Assembly (NCBI GenBank): GCA_035574155.1
Contig: DATLZD010000075.1
Location: forward strand, 1 to 64,000
Source of the DNA: HRBIN24 sp035574155
GTDB taxonomy: Bacteria > Chloroflexota > Dehalococcoidia > SM23-28-2 > HRBIN24
Reading direction: 5' to 3'
Length of the DNA: 64,000 nucleotides
Each line of letters begins with the position of its first letter. Position 1 is the stretch's first letter. Below the pieces are notes generated by a model. That model ran no database searches. It was not told the DNA's origin and saw only the letters and a list, made by a program, of their open reading frames with translations. The position numbers were made by a program, and so were the translations under genes. Below are positions 42,737 through 52,202 of this stretch, piece by piece.

Positions 42737-43953
42737 ATCACTCCTCCCCGACGCAGCAGGGCCAGGGCCTCGCTGTCCAGCCCCAGCTCCCCTCCCAGGA
42801 CCTCCTGGTTGTGCTGGCCCAGCTGTGGCGCCGGCGACCGAACGCTCCAGGGATACCCCAGGAACTGGAAGGGCGCCCCGGGGAACCTCTCTATCACGCC
42901 CGCCCGGGGGTGCTCCAGGCGCCTGAAGAGCTGGACCGCCAGTAGCGGCTCGAAGTTGAGGACGTCTTCCGGGGTATGGAGCATGGCCATGGGTATCCGC
43001 TGCTCCAGCCCGATACGGAAGACCTCCTCCCGCGTGTGGTCCACGAACCAGGGGGCGAAGAGTTCGTAGAACTCCTGGCGGCGCCGCCAGCGGACGTCCA
43101 GGGCCAGCAGCTCAGGGTTCTCCAGCAGCTCTTCGTGGCCCGTCAGGCGACACATGGACTGCCAATGCTTGAAGGTCAAAAGGTAGACGCCGATGTAGCC
43201 GTCCTTGCAGCGGAACTCGCCCACGAAGGGCCGTCCCGAGCGTATGGTCCCCGGGATCACCGGCGGCAGCGGCACCGAGGCCAGCTTGGTCTGGAAGGAC
43301 CATATGACGGTGGGCGTCACCAGGCAGGAGGTGACCGTCTCCATGATGGAGACGTCCACCCTGCGACCGGCACCCCGTTGGTCGGCCTCGTAGAGGGCCA
43401 TCATCGTGCCCGCTGCCCCCACCATGCCGGCCACGAAGTAAAAGGCCTCATTGCCGATGTGGAGGGGCGGTCGGGTCGGTTCGCCCAGCATGTAGACATG
43501 GCCGCCCAGGGCCGCCAGCACCAGGTGGGACGCGCGGAACAGGCTGTAGGGGCCGCTCTGCCCAAAGGGGGTGACGGAGGTGATGACCAGCCTGGGGTTT
43601 AGGGCCCACAGCACCTCGGGGCCGAGCCCCATCTCTTCCAGGCTGCCGGGCGGATAGCTCTCCACCAGGACGTGGGCCTTGGCCACCAGCTTGAGCAGCA
43701 GCTCCCGGCCGGTGCGGCTCCCCAGGTTGAGGGTTATGCCCTTCTTGTTGGCATTGACGAACAGATGGGTAGGGCTGGCCTCCATGTCGGGGGCCCCGTT
43801 GGGGAAGGGCCCCCAGTGGCGGCAGATGTCGCCCAGGAAGGGGGGTTCTACCTTTATGACCTCGGCGCCGTAATCGCCCAGGATCCTGGCCGTGAAAGGG
43901 CCCGCCGCGCCGGTGCTTATATCGATGACCCTGATCCCGTCCAGTAGGGCCAT
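42733..43953 (-). CDS. CaiB/BaiF family protein lacking the catalytic Asp
   Basis: A 406-residue CaiB/BaiF protein. The fold is intact (IRVIDISTGAAGPFTARILGDYGAEVIKVE, GAGRRVDVSIME), but at the catalytic position the sequence is GNEAFYFVAGM, with Y172 where active enzymes have Asp. ATG 43953 has AGGAGGGAC directly upstream. It overlaps the Asp-containing paralogue by 4 nt (ATGA), so equal synthesis and a two-subunit enzyme are plausible, comparable to BbsEF or SmtAB. First gene of the left operon. Confidence 0.9.
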   Translation of the reverse strand: MALLDGIRVIDISTGAAGPFTARILGDYGAEVIKVEPPFLGDICRHWGPFPNGAPDMEASPTHLFVNANKKGITLNLGSRTGRELLLKLVAKAHVLVESYPPGSLEEMGLGPEVLWALNPRLVITSVTPFGQSGPYSLFRASHLVLAALGGHVYMLGEPTRPPLHIGNEAFYFVAGMVGAAGTMMALYEADQRGAGRRVDVSIMETVTSCLVTPTVIWSFQTKLASVPLPPVIPGTIRSGRPFVGEFRCKDGYIGVYLLTFKHWQSMCRLTGHEELLENPELLALDVRWRRRQEFYELFAPWFVDHTREEVFRIGLEQRIPMAMLHTPEDVLNFEPLLAVQLFRRLEHPRAGVIERFPGAPFQFLGYPWSVRSPAPQLGQHNQEVLGGELGLDSEALALLRRGGVI

Positions 43954-44017
43954 GTCCCTCCTCTCCCGCACAGCTACGGCCGTTGGCTCGACCCTAGGCC
44001 CGCTTTGGTCGCTGCAT

Positions 44018-44046
44018 AATGTATCCAGACAACATGAATGTGTCAA
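44018..44046 (-). promoter_or_regulatory. Promoter of left CoA-transferase operon
   Basis: Minus strand: perfect TTGACA (44041-44046), an exact 17-nt spacer and TACATT (44018-44023). The leader to ATG 43953 is about 57 nt. Confidence 0.75.
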
Positions 44047-44225
44047 CGGCATCGGGGAGAGGCCGTGCTGGGCGCCACAGCAGCCAGCGATGGTGGGGGC
44101 CGCGGTGGCCGCTGGGCGTGGGGCGGGGCCCTTGCGGGGCGCGCGGACGGGAAGGGCCCAGGGCGGCCCCGGGCTGGACCGCCCCCCCATGGCCCAGCCC
44201 CTTTGCGTCGGCCCGCTGCAACGTG

Positions 44226-44255
44226 TTGAACATGTCGTCGCCTTGGTGCTATAAT
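44226..44255 (+). promoter_or_regulatory. Promoter of right carboxylase operon
   Basis: TTGAAC (44226-44231), an 18-nt spacer and a perfect TATAAT (44250-44255). The leader to ATG 44339 is about 77 nt and carries a GAGGTG ribosome site. Confidence 0.7.
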
Positions 44256-44338
44256 CCCGACCAAACCCGGCCGACAGTCCTGCCTATGATGCTGCCCAGG
44301 CGGTGACGCAGCGGGACGGGCTTAAACGAGGTGTGTAG

Positions 44339-46477
44339 ATGGCTCGTTATCTAATCGCCTGTGACGCCGGCGGCACCATGACCGACGTCATCGTCGTCCA
44401 TGAGGACGGCCGCTTCGTCATCGGCAAGGCCCCCACCACCCCCTTCGACGAGAGCCAGGGCTTTGCCGAGTCCCTGGAGGACGCCCTCAGTTACTGGGGC
44501 ATCAGCCTCGAAAAGGAGGGCCACGAGGTCTGCGAGGCCACCGACTCGGCCATTTACACCGGCACCAGCATGCTCAATGCGGTAATCAACATGTCTGGCC
44601 TCAAGACCGGGCTCATCACCACCCGCGGCTTCGAGGACGTGCTGGTGCAGGGCAGAGGCTCCCAGTCCTTCATCGGCGCCGACTGGCCCGAGATTACCCA
44701 CATGCAGTACCGCAAGCACCGGCAGCCGCTGGTGCCCCGTCGACTCACCAGGGGGGTGACGGAACGGATAGACATGTTCGGCAACGTGGTCATCCCCCTC
44801 TACGAACACGAGGTGGAGAGGGCCGTGGAGGAGCTGCTGGACGAGGGCGTCCAGGCCCTGGCCATCGTCTTCCTCCAGTCCTACGTCAACCCGCAGCACG
44901 AGCTGCGGGCCAAGGAGATCGTGGAGGGTGTCCTAAGGCGCCGCGGCGTAGAGATCCCTGTCATCGCCTCCAGCCAGGTGTCCCCGGTGATAAGAGAGGT
45001 GTCCAGGGCCAACGCCACTGTGCTCCAGGCCTTCGCTGCCGAGCCCGCCCGCAAGCAGCTGTTCGGGGTGGAGGCGCGCATCCAGCAGTACGGCCACAAG
45101 CGGGCCCTGCGGACGGTCCTCTCCTACGGCGGCGTCACTAACATCCGCTACGACCGCCTGTTCGAGACCATCGTCTCGGGCCCCGTGGGCGGCGTCATGG
45201 GGGCCTATCACCTGGGCAATGCCCTGGGCATAGAGAACCTGGTCTGCTCCGACATGGGCGGCACCAGCTTTGACGTGGCCTGCATTACCGCCGGCGTGCT
45301 GCCCATGGACCGGGAGCCCCCCTTCCAGCAGATGTATGTGAACGTGCCCATGATCGACATCCGGTCCATTGGGGCAGGCACCGGCACTTATATCAGGGTT
45401 GACCCCGAGACACGGCGCATCCGCCTGGGGCCCGACAGCGCCGGCGGCTATCCGGGCCCCGTCTTCTACAACATGGGGAACTTGACGCCCACCGTCGGCG
45501 ACTGCGACCTCATCCTGGGGATCCTCAATGAGCACAACTATCTGGGCGGCCGCATCAAGGTCTACAAGGACCTGGCCTTCGAGGTGTTCAAGGAGAAGGT
45601 GGCCGACCCTCTGGGCCTGGACGTCTACACGGCGGCCGAGGCCTGCGTCGACCTCATCAACCTGGTGATGAGGGAGCACCTGGTGCGGACGGTCATGTTG
45701 GGCTACGACCCCAGGGACTACGTGCTGCTGGGCTACGGCGGCGCCGGCCCCATGCACCTGGCCGGCTACGCCGGCGATTACCCCTGGCGGGGGGTGGCCA
45801 CCGTGCCCTGGGCTGCCGCCTTCTCGGCCTGGGGCTGCGCCTGCATGGACTACTCCCACCGCCGCCACCGCAGCATATCGGCGGTGGTGCCCTTCGGGGC
45901 CGGCGAGGCCGAGAAGGAGTATGCCGGCCGCATCATCACCTCCACCTGGGAGGCCCTGGAGCAGGAGCTGCTGGAGGAGCTGACCCAGGAGGGCTTCCCC
46001 CGGGACCGCATCAGCTTCCGGCAGATAGCCTATGTGCGCTACTATGGCCACCTCTTCGACGTGGAGGTGGAGTCGCCCCTGCCCCGCCTGGCCGGTGCCC
46101 AGGACATGGACAGGCTCCTGGAGCGGTTCGAGCAGCTGTTCACGCGCATGTATACCCTGGCCGGCAAGCCCAGCTATCCCACCTACGCCGTCACCGAGGT
46201 GGCGGTGGTGGCCCAGGTGGACACCCCCAAGCCCGTGGTGCGCCGCTACGACCTGGAAGGCCCTGAGCCGCCTAAGCAGGCCCTCAAGGAGAGGCGGCAG
46301 GTGTTCCAGGGCGGCCGCTGGCAGCCGGCCAACATCTACGAGATGTCGGAGCTGCGGCCAGGCAACGTGATCGAGGGCCTGGCCGTCATCGAGGCGCCCA
46401 GCACCACCCTGTTCGTGCCCGAGCAGTGGCGGGTGCGCATCGACGAATACGAGATCTACTGGCTGGAACGAAAGTAA
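44339..46477 (+). CDS. Acetone-carboxylase-type beta subunit (hydantoinase A/oxoprolinase family)
   Basis: A 712-residue ATPase subunit of the HyuA superfamily. The N-terminal actin-like motif CDAGGTMTDVIV binds phosphate; further conserved parts are TGTSMLNAVINMSG, SGPVGGVMGAYHLG, VCSDMGGTSFDVA, DIRSIGAGTGTYIRVDP and LGYGGAGPMHLAGYA. The segment AAFSAWGCACMDYSHRRHRS resembles AcxA more than oxoprolinase. In acetone carboxylase this subunit hydrolyses ATP to activate bicarbonate and the ketone. The two following genes complete a three-subunit enzyme. The ketone substrate is not determined. Confidence 0.88.
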   Translation: MARYLIACDAGGTMTDVIVVHEDGRFVIGKAPTTPFDESQGFAESLEDALSYWGISLEKEGHEVCEATDSAIYTGTSMLNAVINMSGLKTGLITTRGFEDVLVQGRGSQSFIGADWPEITHMQYRKHRQPLVPRRLTRGVTERIDMFGNVVIPLYEHEVERAVEELLDEGVQALAIVFLQSYVNPQHELRAKEIVEGVLRRRGVEIPVIASSQVSPVIREVSRANATVLQAFAAEPARKQLFGVEARIQQYGHKRALRTVLSYGGVTNIRYDRLFETIVSGPVGGVMGAYHLGNALGIENLVCSDMGGTSFDVACITAGVLPMDREPPFQQMYVNVPMIDIRSIGAGTGTYIRVDPETRRIRLGPDSAGGYPGPVFYNMGNLTPTVGDCDLILGILNEHNYLGGRIKVYKDLAFEVFKEKVADPLGLDVYTAAEACVDLINLVMREHLVRTVMLGYDPRDYVLLGYGGAGPMHLAGYAGDYPWRGVATVPWAAAFSAWGCACMDYSHRRHRSISAVVPFGAGEAEKEYAGRIITSTWEALEQELLEELTQEGFPRDRISFRQIAYVRYYGHLFDVEVESPLPRLAGAQDMDRLLERFEQLFTRMYTLAGKPSYPTYAVTEVAVVAQVDTPKPVVRRYDLEGPEPPKQALKERRQVFQGGRWQPANIYEMSELRPGNVIEGLAVIEAPSTTLFVPEQWRVRIDEYEIYWLERK

Positions 46478-46495
46478 GGCAGGGGGAGTGAGAGC

Positions 46496-48700
46496 ATGGT
46501 CGTTGGACGCGCCACCCTAAAGGAACAGGCGGCCCAGTATGACAAGCTCCTGCAGGAGACGGGCTGTCTCTTCGGCCTCACCGAGCTGAAGCGCAAGAAG
46601 GAGGACCCCGGGACCTACGAGGCCGTGTGGCATATGCTCTTGAACGCCGTCAACACCGGCTGGGCGGTGGGCTGCAAGGTGTCGTCCTCCCCCATCGCCG
46701 TCGAGGGCGGCGATGCTGTCTGGTGCCTACACGTGCCTACGGGGGAGGTGGTGTGCAGCTCGCGGGGTATCACCGCCCACCCGGGGCTGCTATCGATGCT
46801 CATCCGGCGCATGATCGACCACGAGTACGAGGTGGACCCCGGCATCAACCCGGGCGACATCTTCGAGAACAACGACTCCCACTTCGGTGGCATCCACGGG
46901 CCCGACTTCCAGACGGTGGTGCCCATCTTCTACAACGGGGAGCTGGTGGCCTGGGCCGCCGCCGTCAGCCACGTCATGGACGCCGGCTTCGTCATGCCCG
47001 GCTCCATCGGCTTCCTCAACCCGGACGTGTTCACCGACGGCATCTCCTTCGCCATGGAGAAAGTGGGCGAGGAGGACAGCTACTACCCGTGGTACGAGAA
47101 GCGCATCCGCACCAGGACTAGGATCCCCGAATGGGTGCTGGGCGACGCCCGCGGGCGGCTGGCGGGCTGCCTGACCATCCGTCAGAAGTTCCTGGAGCTG
47201 GTGGAGAAGTACGGCATCGACTACATACGGGACGTGTTGAAGGAATACGTGGAGGACGGACGACGGTTCTGCCTGTCCCGGGTCAGGACCCAGATGATAC
47301 CCGGCGTCATGCGCAAGTCCAACTTCAAGGACTTGGCCATGAAAGGCAAGCGGGTGATCCTCCCCCACCAGAACATCGACGTCCTCTTCAACCTGCCCAT
47401 GCGGCTGGAGATCACCGGCGACGGCAAGGTCCGCTTTTCGCTGAAGGGCGCCAGCGGCTGGGTACCCTTCGGCGAGAACCTGACCCCCGAGGCCCTGCGC
47501 TCGGCGGCCATGAACGCCTTCTCCCACATGGTGGGCTTCGAGATGTTCAACTGGGGCATCATGGCCAGCTGGGAGCTGGAGGAGCCGCCGCCGGGCTCGT
47601 GGTGCAACCCCTACCCCCAGAACTACTTCGCCGCCACGGGCGTGGGCTGGGCGCCGGCCGTCATGTGGCTCAGCTCCATGTATGAGGTCTTCGGGCGCCT
47701 CTTCTACAGCCGTGGCTATGTGGAGGAGGTGGCGGCGGGGGCGGCCACCACCATGACGGCCGAGTTCTCGGGCTTCAACCAGTATGGCCTCTATACTGCT
47801 GGCCTCACCCTGGAACAGGCCAGCAATGGAGGCCCGGCCCGCGCCATCGCCGACGGGGAGACCAGCGCCTGGTGCATCTACACACCCAACGCCGACTTCG
47901 GCAACGCCGAGGTCACAGAGCTCTACTATCCCATCGTCTACCTGGGCAGGAACATCGAGCCCGATTCGGGCGGCTACGGCAAGTACCGCGGCGGCCTGGG
48001 CCACACCGCCGTCTGGATGGTCAAGAACACCCCCGGCATCGAGTACCAGTGCGGCTGCGCCGGCCTGCGCAGCAAGATCGTCGGCAACCACGGCATGTTC
48101 GGCGCCTACCCCAGCTGGCCCGACCGTGGCAGCTACGCCATCGACACCAACGTCAGGGAGCTCATCGAGCAGAAGAAGCCCCTGGTGCACGAGCGCGGCG
48201 ACCCCGAAGAGCCCGACCTGGCCAAAAACATCAAGGCCCGCATCCTGGAGACCAACGCCATCGCCCCCTTCGTGACCCCGGAGATAATGCACGAGTACGA
48301 CATCATCCTCCACCCCATATCGGGCGCCCAGGCCATCGGCGACCCGTTGGAGCGGGACCCCGAGCTGGTCAGGAACGATCTGAACAACGGCTGGACCAGG
48401 GAGTGGGTGGCCCGGGACATCTACGGCGTGGTGGCCACCTATGATGCCGATGCCAAGGAGTGGGTGGTGGACCTGGAGGCCACCGAGCGCCAGCGACAGG
48501 CCATCCGCGAACGGCGCCGGGCCAGGGGCATCCCCTTCCGTCAGTGGTGGAAGCAGGAGCGGGAAAAGGTGCAGCGTCGGGAGGGGATGGCCGATGCCGT
48601 CAAGACCATGTGGGCCACGGCCTGCGACCTCTCGCCCGATTACGGCCGGGACCTGAAGGCCTTCTGGAAGCTGCCCGAGGACTTCAGCTTCCAGGGCTGA
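46496..48700 (+). CDS. Acetone-carboxylase-type alpha subunit (hydantoinase B family)
   Basis: A 734-residue HyuB-superfamily protein, close to the length of acetone carboxylase alpha. It contains NPGDIFENNDSHFGGIHGPDF (about 118-138) with His and Asp residues expected at the metal/substrate site, VSHVMDAGFVMPGS, the GLTLEQASNGGPARAIADGETSAW region and GSYAIDTNVRELIEQKKP. It would hold the metal centre at which the enol form is carboxylated. It starts 18 nt after the beta subunit with AGGGGGAGTGAGAGC upstream. Confidence 0.88.
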   Translation: MVVGRATLKEQAAQYDKLLQETGCLFGLTELKRKKEDPGTYEAVWHMLLNAVNTGWAVGCKVSSSPIAVEGGDAVWCLHVPTGEVVCSSRGITAHPGLLSMLIRRMIDHEYEVDPGINPGDIFENNDSHFGGIHGPDFQTVVPIFYNGELVAWAAAVSHVMDAGFVMPGSIGFLNPDVFTDGISFAMEKVGEEDSYYPWYEKRIRTRTRIPEWVLGDARGRLAGCLTIRQKFLELVEKYGIDYIRDVLKEYVEDGRRFCLSRVRTQMIPGVMRKSNFKDLAMKGKRVILPHQNIDVLFNLPMRLEITGDGKVRFSLKGASGWVPFGENLTPEALRSAAMNAFSHMVGFEMFNWGIMASWELEEPPPGSWCNPYPQNYFAATGVGWAPAVMWLSSMYEVFGRLFYSRGYVEEVAAGAATTMTAEFSGFNQYGLYTAGLTLEQASNGGPARAIADGETSAWCIYTPNADFGNAEVTELYYPIVYLGRNIEPDSGGYGKYRGGLGHTAVWMVKNTPGIEYQCGCAGLRSKIVGNHGMFGAYPSWPDRGSYAIDTNVRELIEQKKPLVHERGDPEEPDLAKNIKARILETNAIAPFVTPEIMHEYDIILHPISGAQAIGDPLERDPELVRNDLNNGWTREWVARDIYGVVATYDADAKEWVVDLEATERQRQAIRERRRARGIPFRQWWKQEREKVQRREGMADAVKTMWATACDLSPDYGRDLKAFWKLPEDFSFQG

Positions 48701-48735
48701 GGGGCGCGACAACATACCGCTGCAGGTGGTGAGCC

Positions 48736-49299
48736 ATGTCCGAGTACGACATCAGCGAGATAGAGAAGCTGGCCGACGGCAAGCTCCCCTGGACCCGCGT
48801 CCAGGAGATCATGCGCCTGCCCAAGGACCCCGACCGCTTCTTCAAATGGCTGCGCATCCTCCAGTCGCGGGTGCCCTGGCCCGACCGCATCCTTCTGCCC
48901 CTGACCACGGCCCTCTTCATCGTCCAGAAGGAGGACGGCCGCCGCCTGGTCAAGTGCCGCTGCGGCTATGAGTTCGACGACTACCGAATCAACTGGAAGC
49001 TCCACGCCTTGGTCTACGTCCGGGAGACCGAGGAGCAGATGCGTGAGGTCTACCGGGGCCGTGAGATGCCCGATCCCACTTGGGTGCAGGTCCGCGAATA
49101 CTACTGCCCTGGCTGCGCCACCCAGCTGGAGGTGGAGGCCGTCCCCAGGGGCTGCCCCCCCGATTTCGAGTTCCTGCCGGACATCGACACCTTCTATGCT
49201 CAGTGGCTAGGGCAGCCCCTGGCGGGGCAGCCCTACGAGTTCGAGGACCGGACCCAGCAGCTCATCGACCAGTGGGCCAGAGAGGACTTGGGTAGCTGA
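48736..49299 (+). CDS. Acetone-carboxylase-type gamma subunit
   Basis: A 187-residue protein of the acetone carboxylase gamma family. Two cysteine pairs, CRCG (about residues 75-78) and CPGC (about 119-122), form a probable zinc site. WKLHALVYVRETEEQMREVYRG between them is typical. The presence of a gamma subunit points to acetone-carboxylase-type enzymes rather than hydantoinases, which have none. It completes the AcxABC-like set. Confidence 0.87.
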   Translation: MSEYDISEIEKLADGKLPWTRVQEIMRLPKDPDRFFKWLRILQSRVPWPDRILLPLTTALFIVQKEDGRRLVKCRCGYEFDDYRINWKLHALVYVRETEEQMREVYRGREMPDPTWVQVREYYCPGCATQLEVEAVPRGCPPDFEFLPDIDTFYAQWLGQPLAGQPYEFEDRTQQLIDQWAREDLGS

Positions 49300-49322
49300 G
49301 ATACCGGGGCGGTGGCATCCTG

Positions 49323-50531
49323 ATGGCGCAGGCCCTCCAGGGCGTTACCGTTGTGGAGCTGGTGGACGGCTTCTGGGCCGGTCTGGGCACCACCTTTATG
49401 GCCGACTTCGGCGCCCGGGTGGTAAAGGTCACTGCCGGTGCCTCCCCCCTGGACGGCCTCGCGAAGGCCCATCGCGATGTCCCCCCGGAGCACGTGAAGC
49501 ACCTCTATCATCTGGTGGGGCGCAACAAGCTGGGCGTCGCCCTAGACCTGTCGGGGCAGGAGGGCCAGGACCTGCTGCGCCGGCTGGCGACGGCTGCCGA
49601 CGTCTTCGTCAGCGACTGGCCCCGCCGCGATCTCGAGGCCCTCGCCCTGGACTACGAGTCGTTGCGGGCCAGGAGGGAGGACATCGTCTACGTCACGGCC
49701 TCGGGCTTCGGCCAGAAGGGGCCCGATGCTGACCTCCCGAACCTGGAGGAGCTGGCAGCGGCCCGCATCGGCCTCATGCCCATCCTCCCCCAGCCGGGGA
49801 GGCCGCCGGTGTATCCCGGCCACGGCCAGATCTACGCCTCGGGCCTCCTGCTGCTGGGGGCCAGCATCGCCCTCTGGCACCGCCAGCGGACGGGCGAGGG
49901 CCAGTGGGTGGACGTCTCCCTGTTGGCGGCGGGCATGTACGGCGCGACGCTGGACGTGCAGGCGTATCTGGCCATGCGCAGCGAGCGCTTCCTGCGCCCC
50001 ATCTCCCGCTACGATGCCGGCAACCCCATGAGCGGGACCTACTACCTGACCAGCGACGGTCGCTGGCTGACCCTCACCATGCCCGACACGGACCGCTACT
50101 GGCCTCGGCTAGCCCCCCTGGTGGGGCTGGACCCGGCCGACCCCCGCTTCGACACCCACGAAAAGCGGTGCGAGGTGAACCGTCTGGAGCTGATCCGCTT
50201 GTTGGAGGAGGCCTTCCGGCGCGCCCCGTCCGACTACTGGAAGGAGGCCATGGAAGAACACGACCTTTCGGGCGACATCATCGAGGACTACTCATACCCG
50301 GCCAACGACGAGTTCGCCCGCCTGAACGGCTACGTCCTATCGCTGGACCATCCCCTAATGGGGGATCTGAAGCTGCTGGGCTTCCCCATTTACATGAGCG
50401 AGACCCCCGCCTCCCTGGACCGGCTGGCGCCGTGTCCCCATCAGCACACGGCCCAGGCCCTGCGTTCCCTGCTGGGGCTGTCCGAGGAGGAGGTGGTGGC
50501 CCTGCAGGAGAAGGGCGTCATCAGGCCCTGA
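49323..50531 (+). CDS. CaiB/BaiF family protein lacking the catalytic Asp
   Basis: A 402-residue CaiB/BaiF protein. The fold signatures are present (VTVVELVDGFWAGLGTTFMADFGARVVKV, RTGEGQWVDVSL), but at the catalytic site it reads GHGQIYASG, with I170 in place of Asp. It is followed 11 nt later by a paralogue that keeps the Asp, the same order as in the left operon. A non-catalytic partner subunit is the simplest reading. Its ATG is 23 nt after the gamma subunit stop. Confidence 0.9.
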   Translation: MAQALQGVTVVELVDGFWAGLGTTFMADFGARVVKVTAGASPLDGLAKAHRDVPPEHVKHLYHLVGRNKLGVALDLSGQEGQDLLRRLATAADVFVSDWPRRDLEALALDYESLRARREDIVYVTASGFGQKGPDADLPNLEELAAARIGLMPILPQPGRPPVYPGHGQIYASGLLLLGASIALWHRQRTGEGQWVDVSLLAAGMYGATLDVQAYLAMRSERFLRPISRYDAGNPMSGTYYLTSDGRWLTLTMPDTDRYWPRLAPLVGLDPADPRFDTHEKRCEVNRLELIRLLEEAFRRAPSDYWKEAMEEHDLSGDIIEDYSYPANDEFARLNGYVLSLDHPLMGDLKLLGFPIYMSETPASLDRLAPCPHQHTAQALRSLLGLSEEEVVALQEKGVIRP

Positions 50532-50542
50532 CGGTAGACGAC

Positions 50543-51751
50543 ATGTTGCCTCTCGAAGGCCTGCGCATCGTCGACCTGACGGTATGGTTCCAGGGGCCGA
50601 TAGCCACCCGACTGCTGGCCGACTTTGGGGCCGAGGTCATCCACCTGGAGAGGCCCCAGGGCGGCGACCCGGCCCGCGGCGTGAGGACCATCAGGGCCGT
50701 CCCTGTGGGGGACTGGAACCAGTACTTTCTGGTCAATAACCGCAACAAGAAGAGCGTGGCTGTCGACTTGAACCAGGAGGAGGGGCAGGCCATCGTCCAT
50801 CGCCTGGTCCAGGAGTCGGACGCCTTCGTCACCAACCTGGCCCCGGAGCACCTGAGGCGCTGGAAGGTGGACTACGAGCACCTGCGGGCCATCAACCCCC
50901 GCCTGGTCTACGGCATGGCCAGCGGCTACGGCCGCTTCACGCCCACCCGTCGCCCCGCCTTCGACCTGACGGTCCAGGCCCTGACGGGAGTCATGGCCCG
51001 CCTGGGCGAGCCAGGCGAGCCTCCCATCTACCTGGGCATGGGCTCGGGCGACGCCATGGGCGGGCTGCTGCTGGCCGGGGGGGTGATGATGGCCCTCCTG
51101 GCCCGCAGCCACTTGGGCCGGGGACAGCTAGTGGAGGTGTCCCTCTACGGCGCCCAGCTCTATCTGGGCGCTCCCACCTTGCAGGCCTACCTGGCCAGCG
51201 GCGACGACCGCCTACGCCGGCAGCGCTCCCGCCTGGAGCCCGTGAACCCCCTCAACAACGTCTTCCCCAGCTCCGACCGGTGGCTGGTCCTGTGCCTGCC
51301 CAACGAGGACGGTGCCTGGCACGCCCTGTGCGAGACGCTGGAGCGGCCGGAGCTGGCCGCCGACCAGCGCTTCGCCACTCCCCAGTCCAGGGAGGCGAAC
51401 TGCCGCCCGTTGACCGAGGCCCTGGACGACGTCATCAGCTCGCGGCCGGCCGAGCACTGGCTGCGCCGGTGGCGCCAGCGGGGCTTTCCCTGCGCTCCGG
51501 TCAACACCCTGGCCGACCTGGCTGCCGACCCTCAGGCGTGGGCCAACGACTACCTGATGCGGGCCTACTGCCCGGAGATAGACCAGGAGGTGGACGTCCC
51601 CGGCATGGCCCTGACCCTCTCCCGCACCCCCGGACAGATCCGGCACCTGGGGCCGGAGCTGGGCCAGGACACGGAGCAGGTGCTGGTAGAGGTCCTGGGC
51701 TACTCCTGGGACGACGTGATCCGATTCAAGGACAAGGGGGTGATCCTATGA
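50543..51751 (+). CDS. CaiB/BaiF (class III) CoA-transferase with catalytic Asp
   Basis: A 402-residue active-type CaiB/BaiF enzyme: LRIVDLTVWFQGPIATRLLADFGAEVIHLE at the start, the catalytic D170 in GMGSGDAMGG, and RGQLVEVSL after it. It could activate the keto acid made by the carboxylase using a CoA donor such as succinyl-CoA or acetyl-CoA. ATG 50543 is the first start in frame after the upstream stop. It overlaps the DUF35 gene by 4 nt (ATGA). Confidence 0.92.
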   Translation: MLPLEGLRIVDLTVWFQGPIATRLLADFGAEVIHLERPQGGDPARGVRTIRAVPVGDWNQYFLVNNRNKKSVAVDLNQEEGQAIVHRLVQESDAFVTNLAPEHLRRWKVDYEHLRAINPRLVYGMASGYGRFTPTRRPAFDLTVQALTGVMARLGEPGEPPIYLGMGSGDAMGGLLLAGGVMMALLARSHLGRGQLVEVSLYGAQLYLGAPTLQAYLASGDDRLRRQRSRLEPVNPLNNVFPSSDRWLVLCLPNEDGAWHALCETLERPELAADQRFATPQSREANCRPLTEALDDVISSRPAEHWLRRWRQRGFPCAPVNTLADLAADPQAWANDYLMRAYCPEIDQEVDVPGMALTLSRTPGQIRHLGPELGQDTEQVLVEVLGYSWDDVIRFKDKGVIL

Positions 51752-52191
51752 CCGGAGCGGAAGAGGCGACCCAGGGGACGAAACGGGTCCCCTTCACCCA
51801 GGGCGCCTTCATGGAGACCCCACAAGGCCCACGCCTGATCGGCTCCAGGTGCCCCGCCTGCGGGACCGTCTTCTTCCCTAAGGCGGACGTGTGCCGGGTG
51901 CCCAGCTGCATGAGCACCACCGAGGAGATGCTGCTGGGGCCCCGCGGCAAGCTGTGGAGCTACAGCGTCCAGTATTTCAAGCCCCCTCCTCCCATACGGG
52001 TCGAGGAGCCCTTCCGGCCCTACGCCGTGGGGATGGTGGACATGGACGGGGTCCGGATCATCGGCATGCTGACGGAGGCGGACCTGGACGTCCTACGGCC
52101 GGACATGGAGGTTGAACTGGTAATTGACATGTTGTATCGTGACGCGGACGGCAACGAGGTGGTCACCTGGAAGTTCCGGCCTGTGCGTTGA
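51748..52191 (+). CDS. DUF35 OB-fold protein with zinc ribbon
   Basis: A 147-residue protein. The N-terminal rubredoxin-like zinc ribbon has CPAC (about residues 35-38) and a second pair of Cys about a dozen residues later (CRVPSC), followed by an OB-fold (KLWSYSVQYFKPPPPIR, PYAVGMVDMDGVRIIGML). DUF35 proteins act as acyl-CoA-binding partners of thiolase-fold enzymes, as in Ltp2-ChsH2 aldolases and HMG-CoA synthase/thiolase complexes. The thiolase-like gene follows 11 nt downstream, supporting a complex. Confidence 0.9.
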   Translation: MTGAEEATQGTKRVPFTQGAFMETPQGPRLIGSRCPACGTVFFPKADVCRVPSCMSTTEEMLLGPRGKLWSYSVQYFKPPPPIRVEEPFRPYAVGMVDMDGVRIIGMLTEADLDVLRPDMEVELVIDMLYRDADGNEVVTWKFRPVR

Positions 52192-52202
52192 GGAGGTAGG
52201 TC

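Larger units (their letters stand above)
43954..44338. other. 385-bp divergent control region of the carbonyl-catabolism island
   Basis: There is no gene in this stretch. It contains two oppositely oriented promoters (44018-44046 minus, 44226-44255 plus) about 180 bp apart and a GC-rich middle. A GACA-n9-TGTC repeat near 44027-44043 overlaps the minus promoter spacer and could be a regulator site, but it is short. No regulator gene is adjacent. Confidence 0.6.

Noticed and set aside
46790..48715. 641-codon minus-strand ORF
   Set aside because: Antisense of the acetone-carboxylase alpha-type gene; no domain and shadow-like composition.
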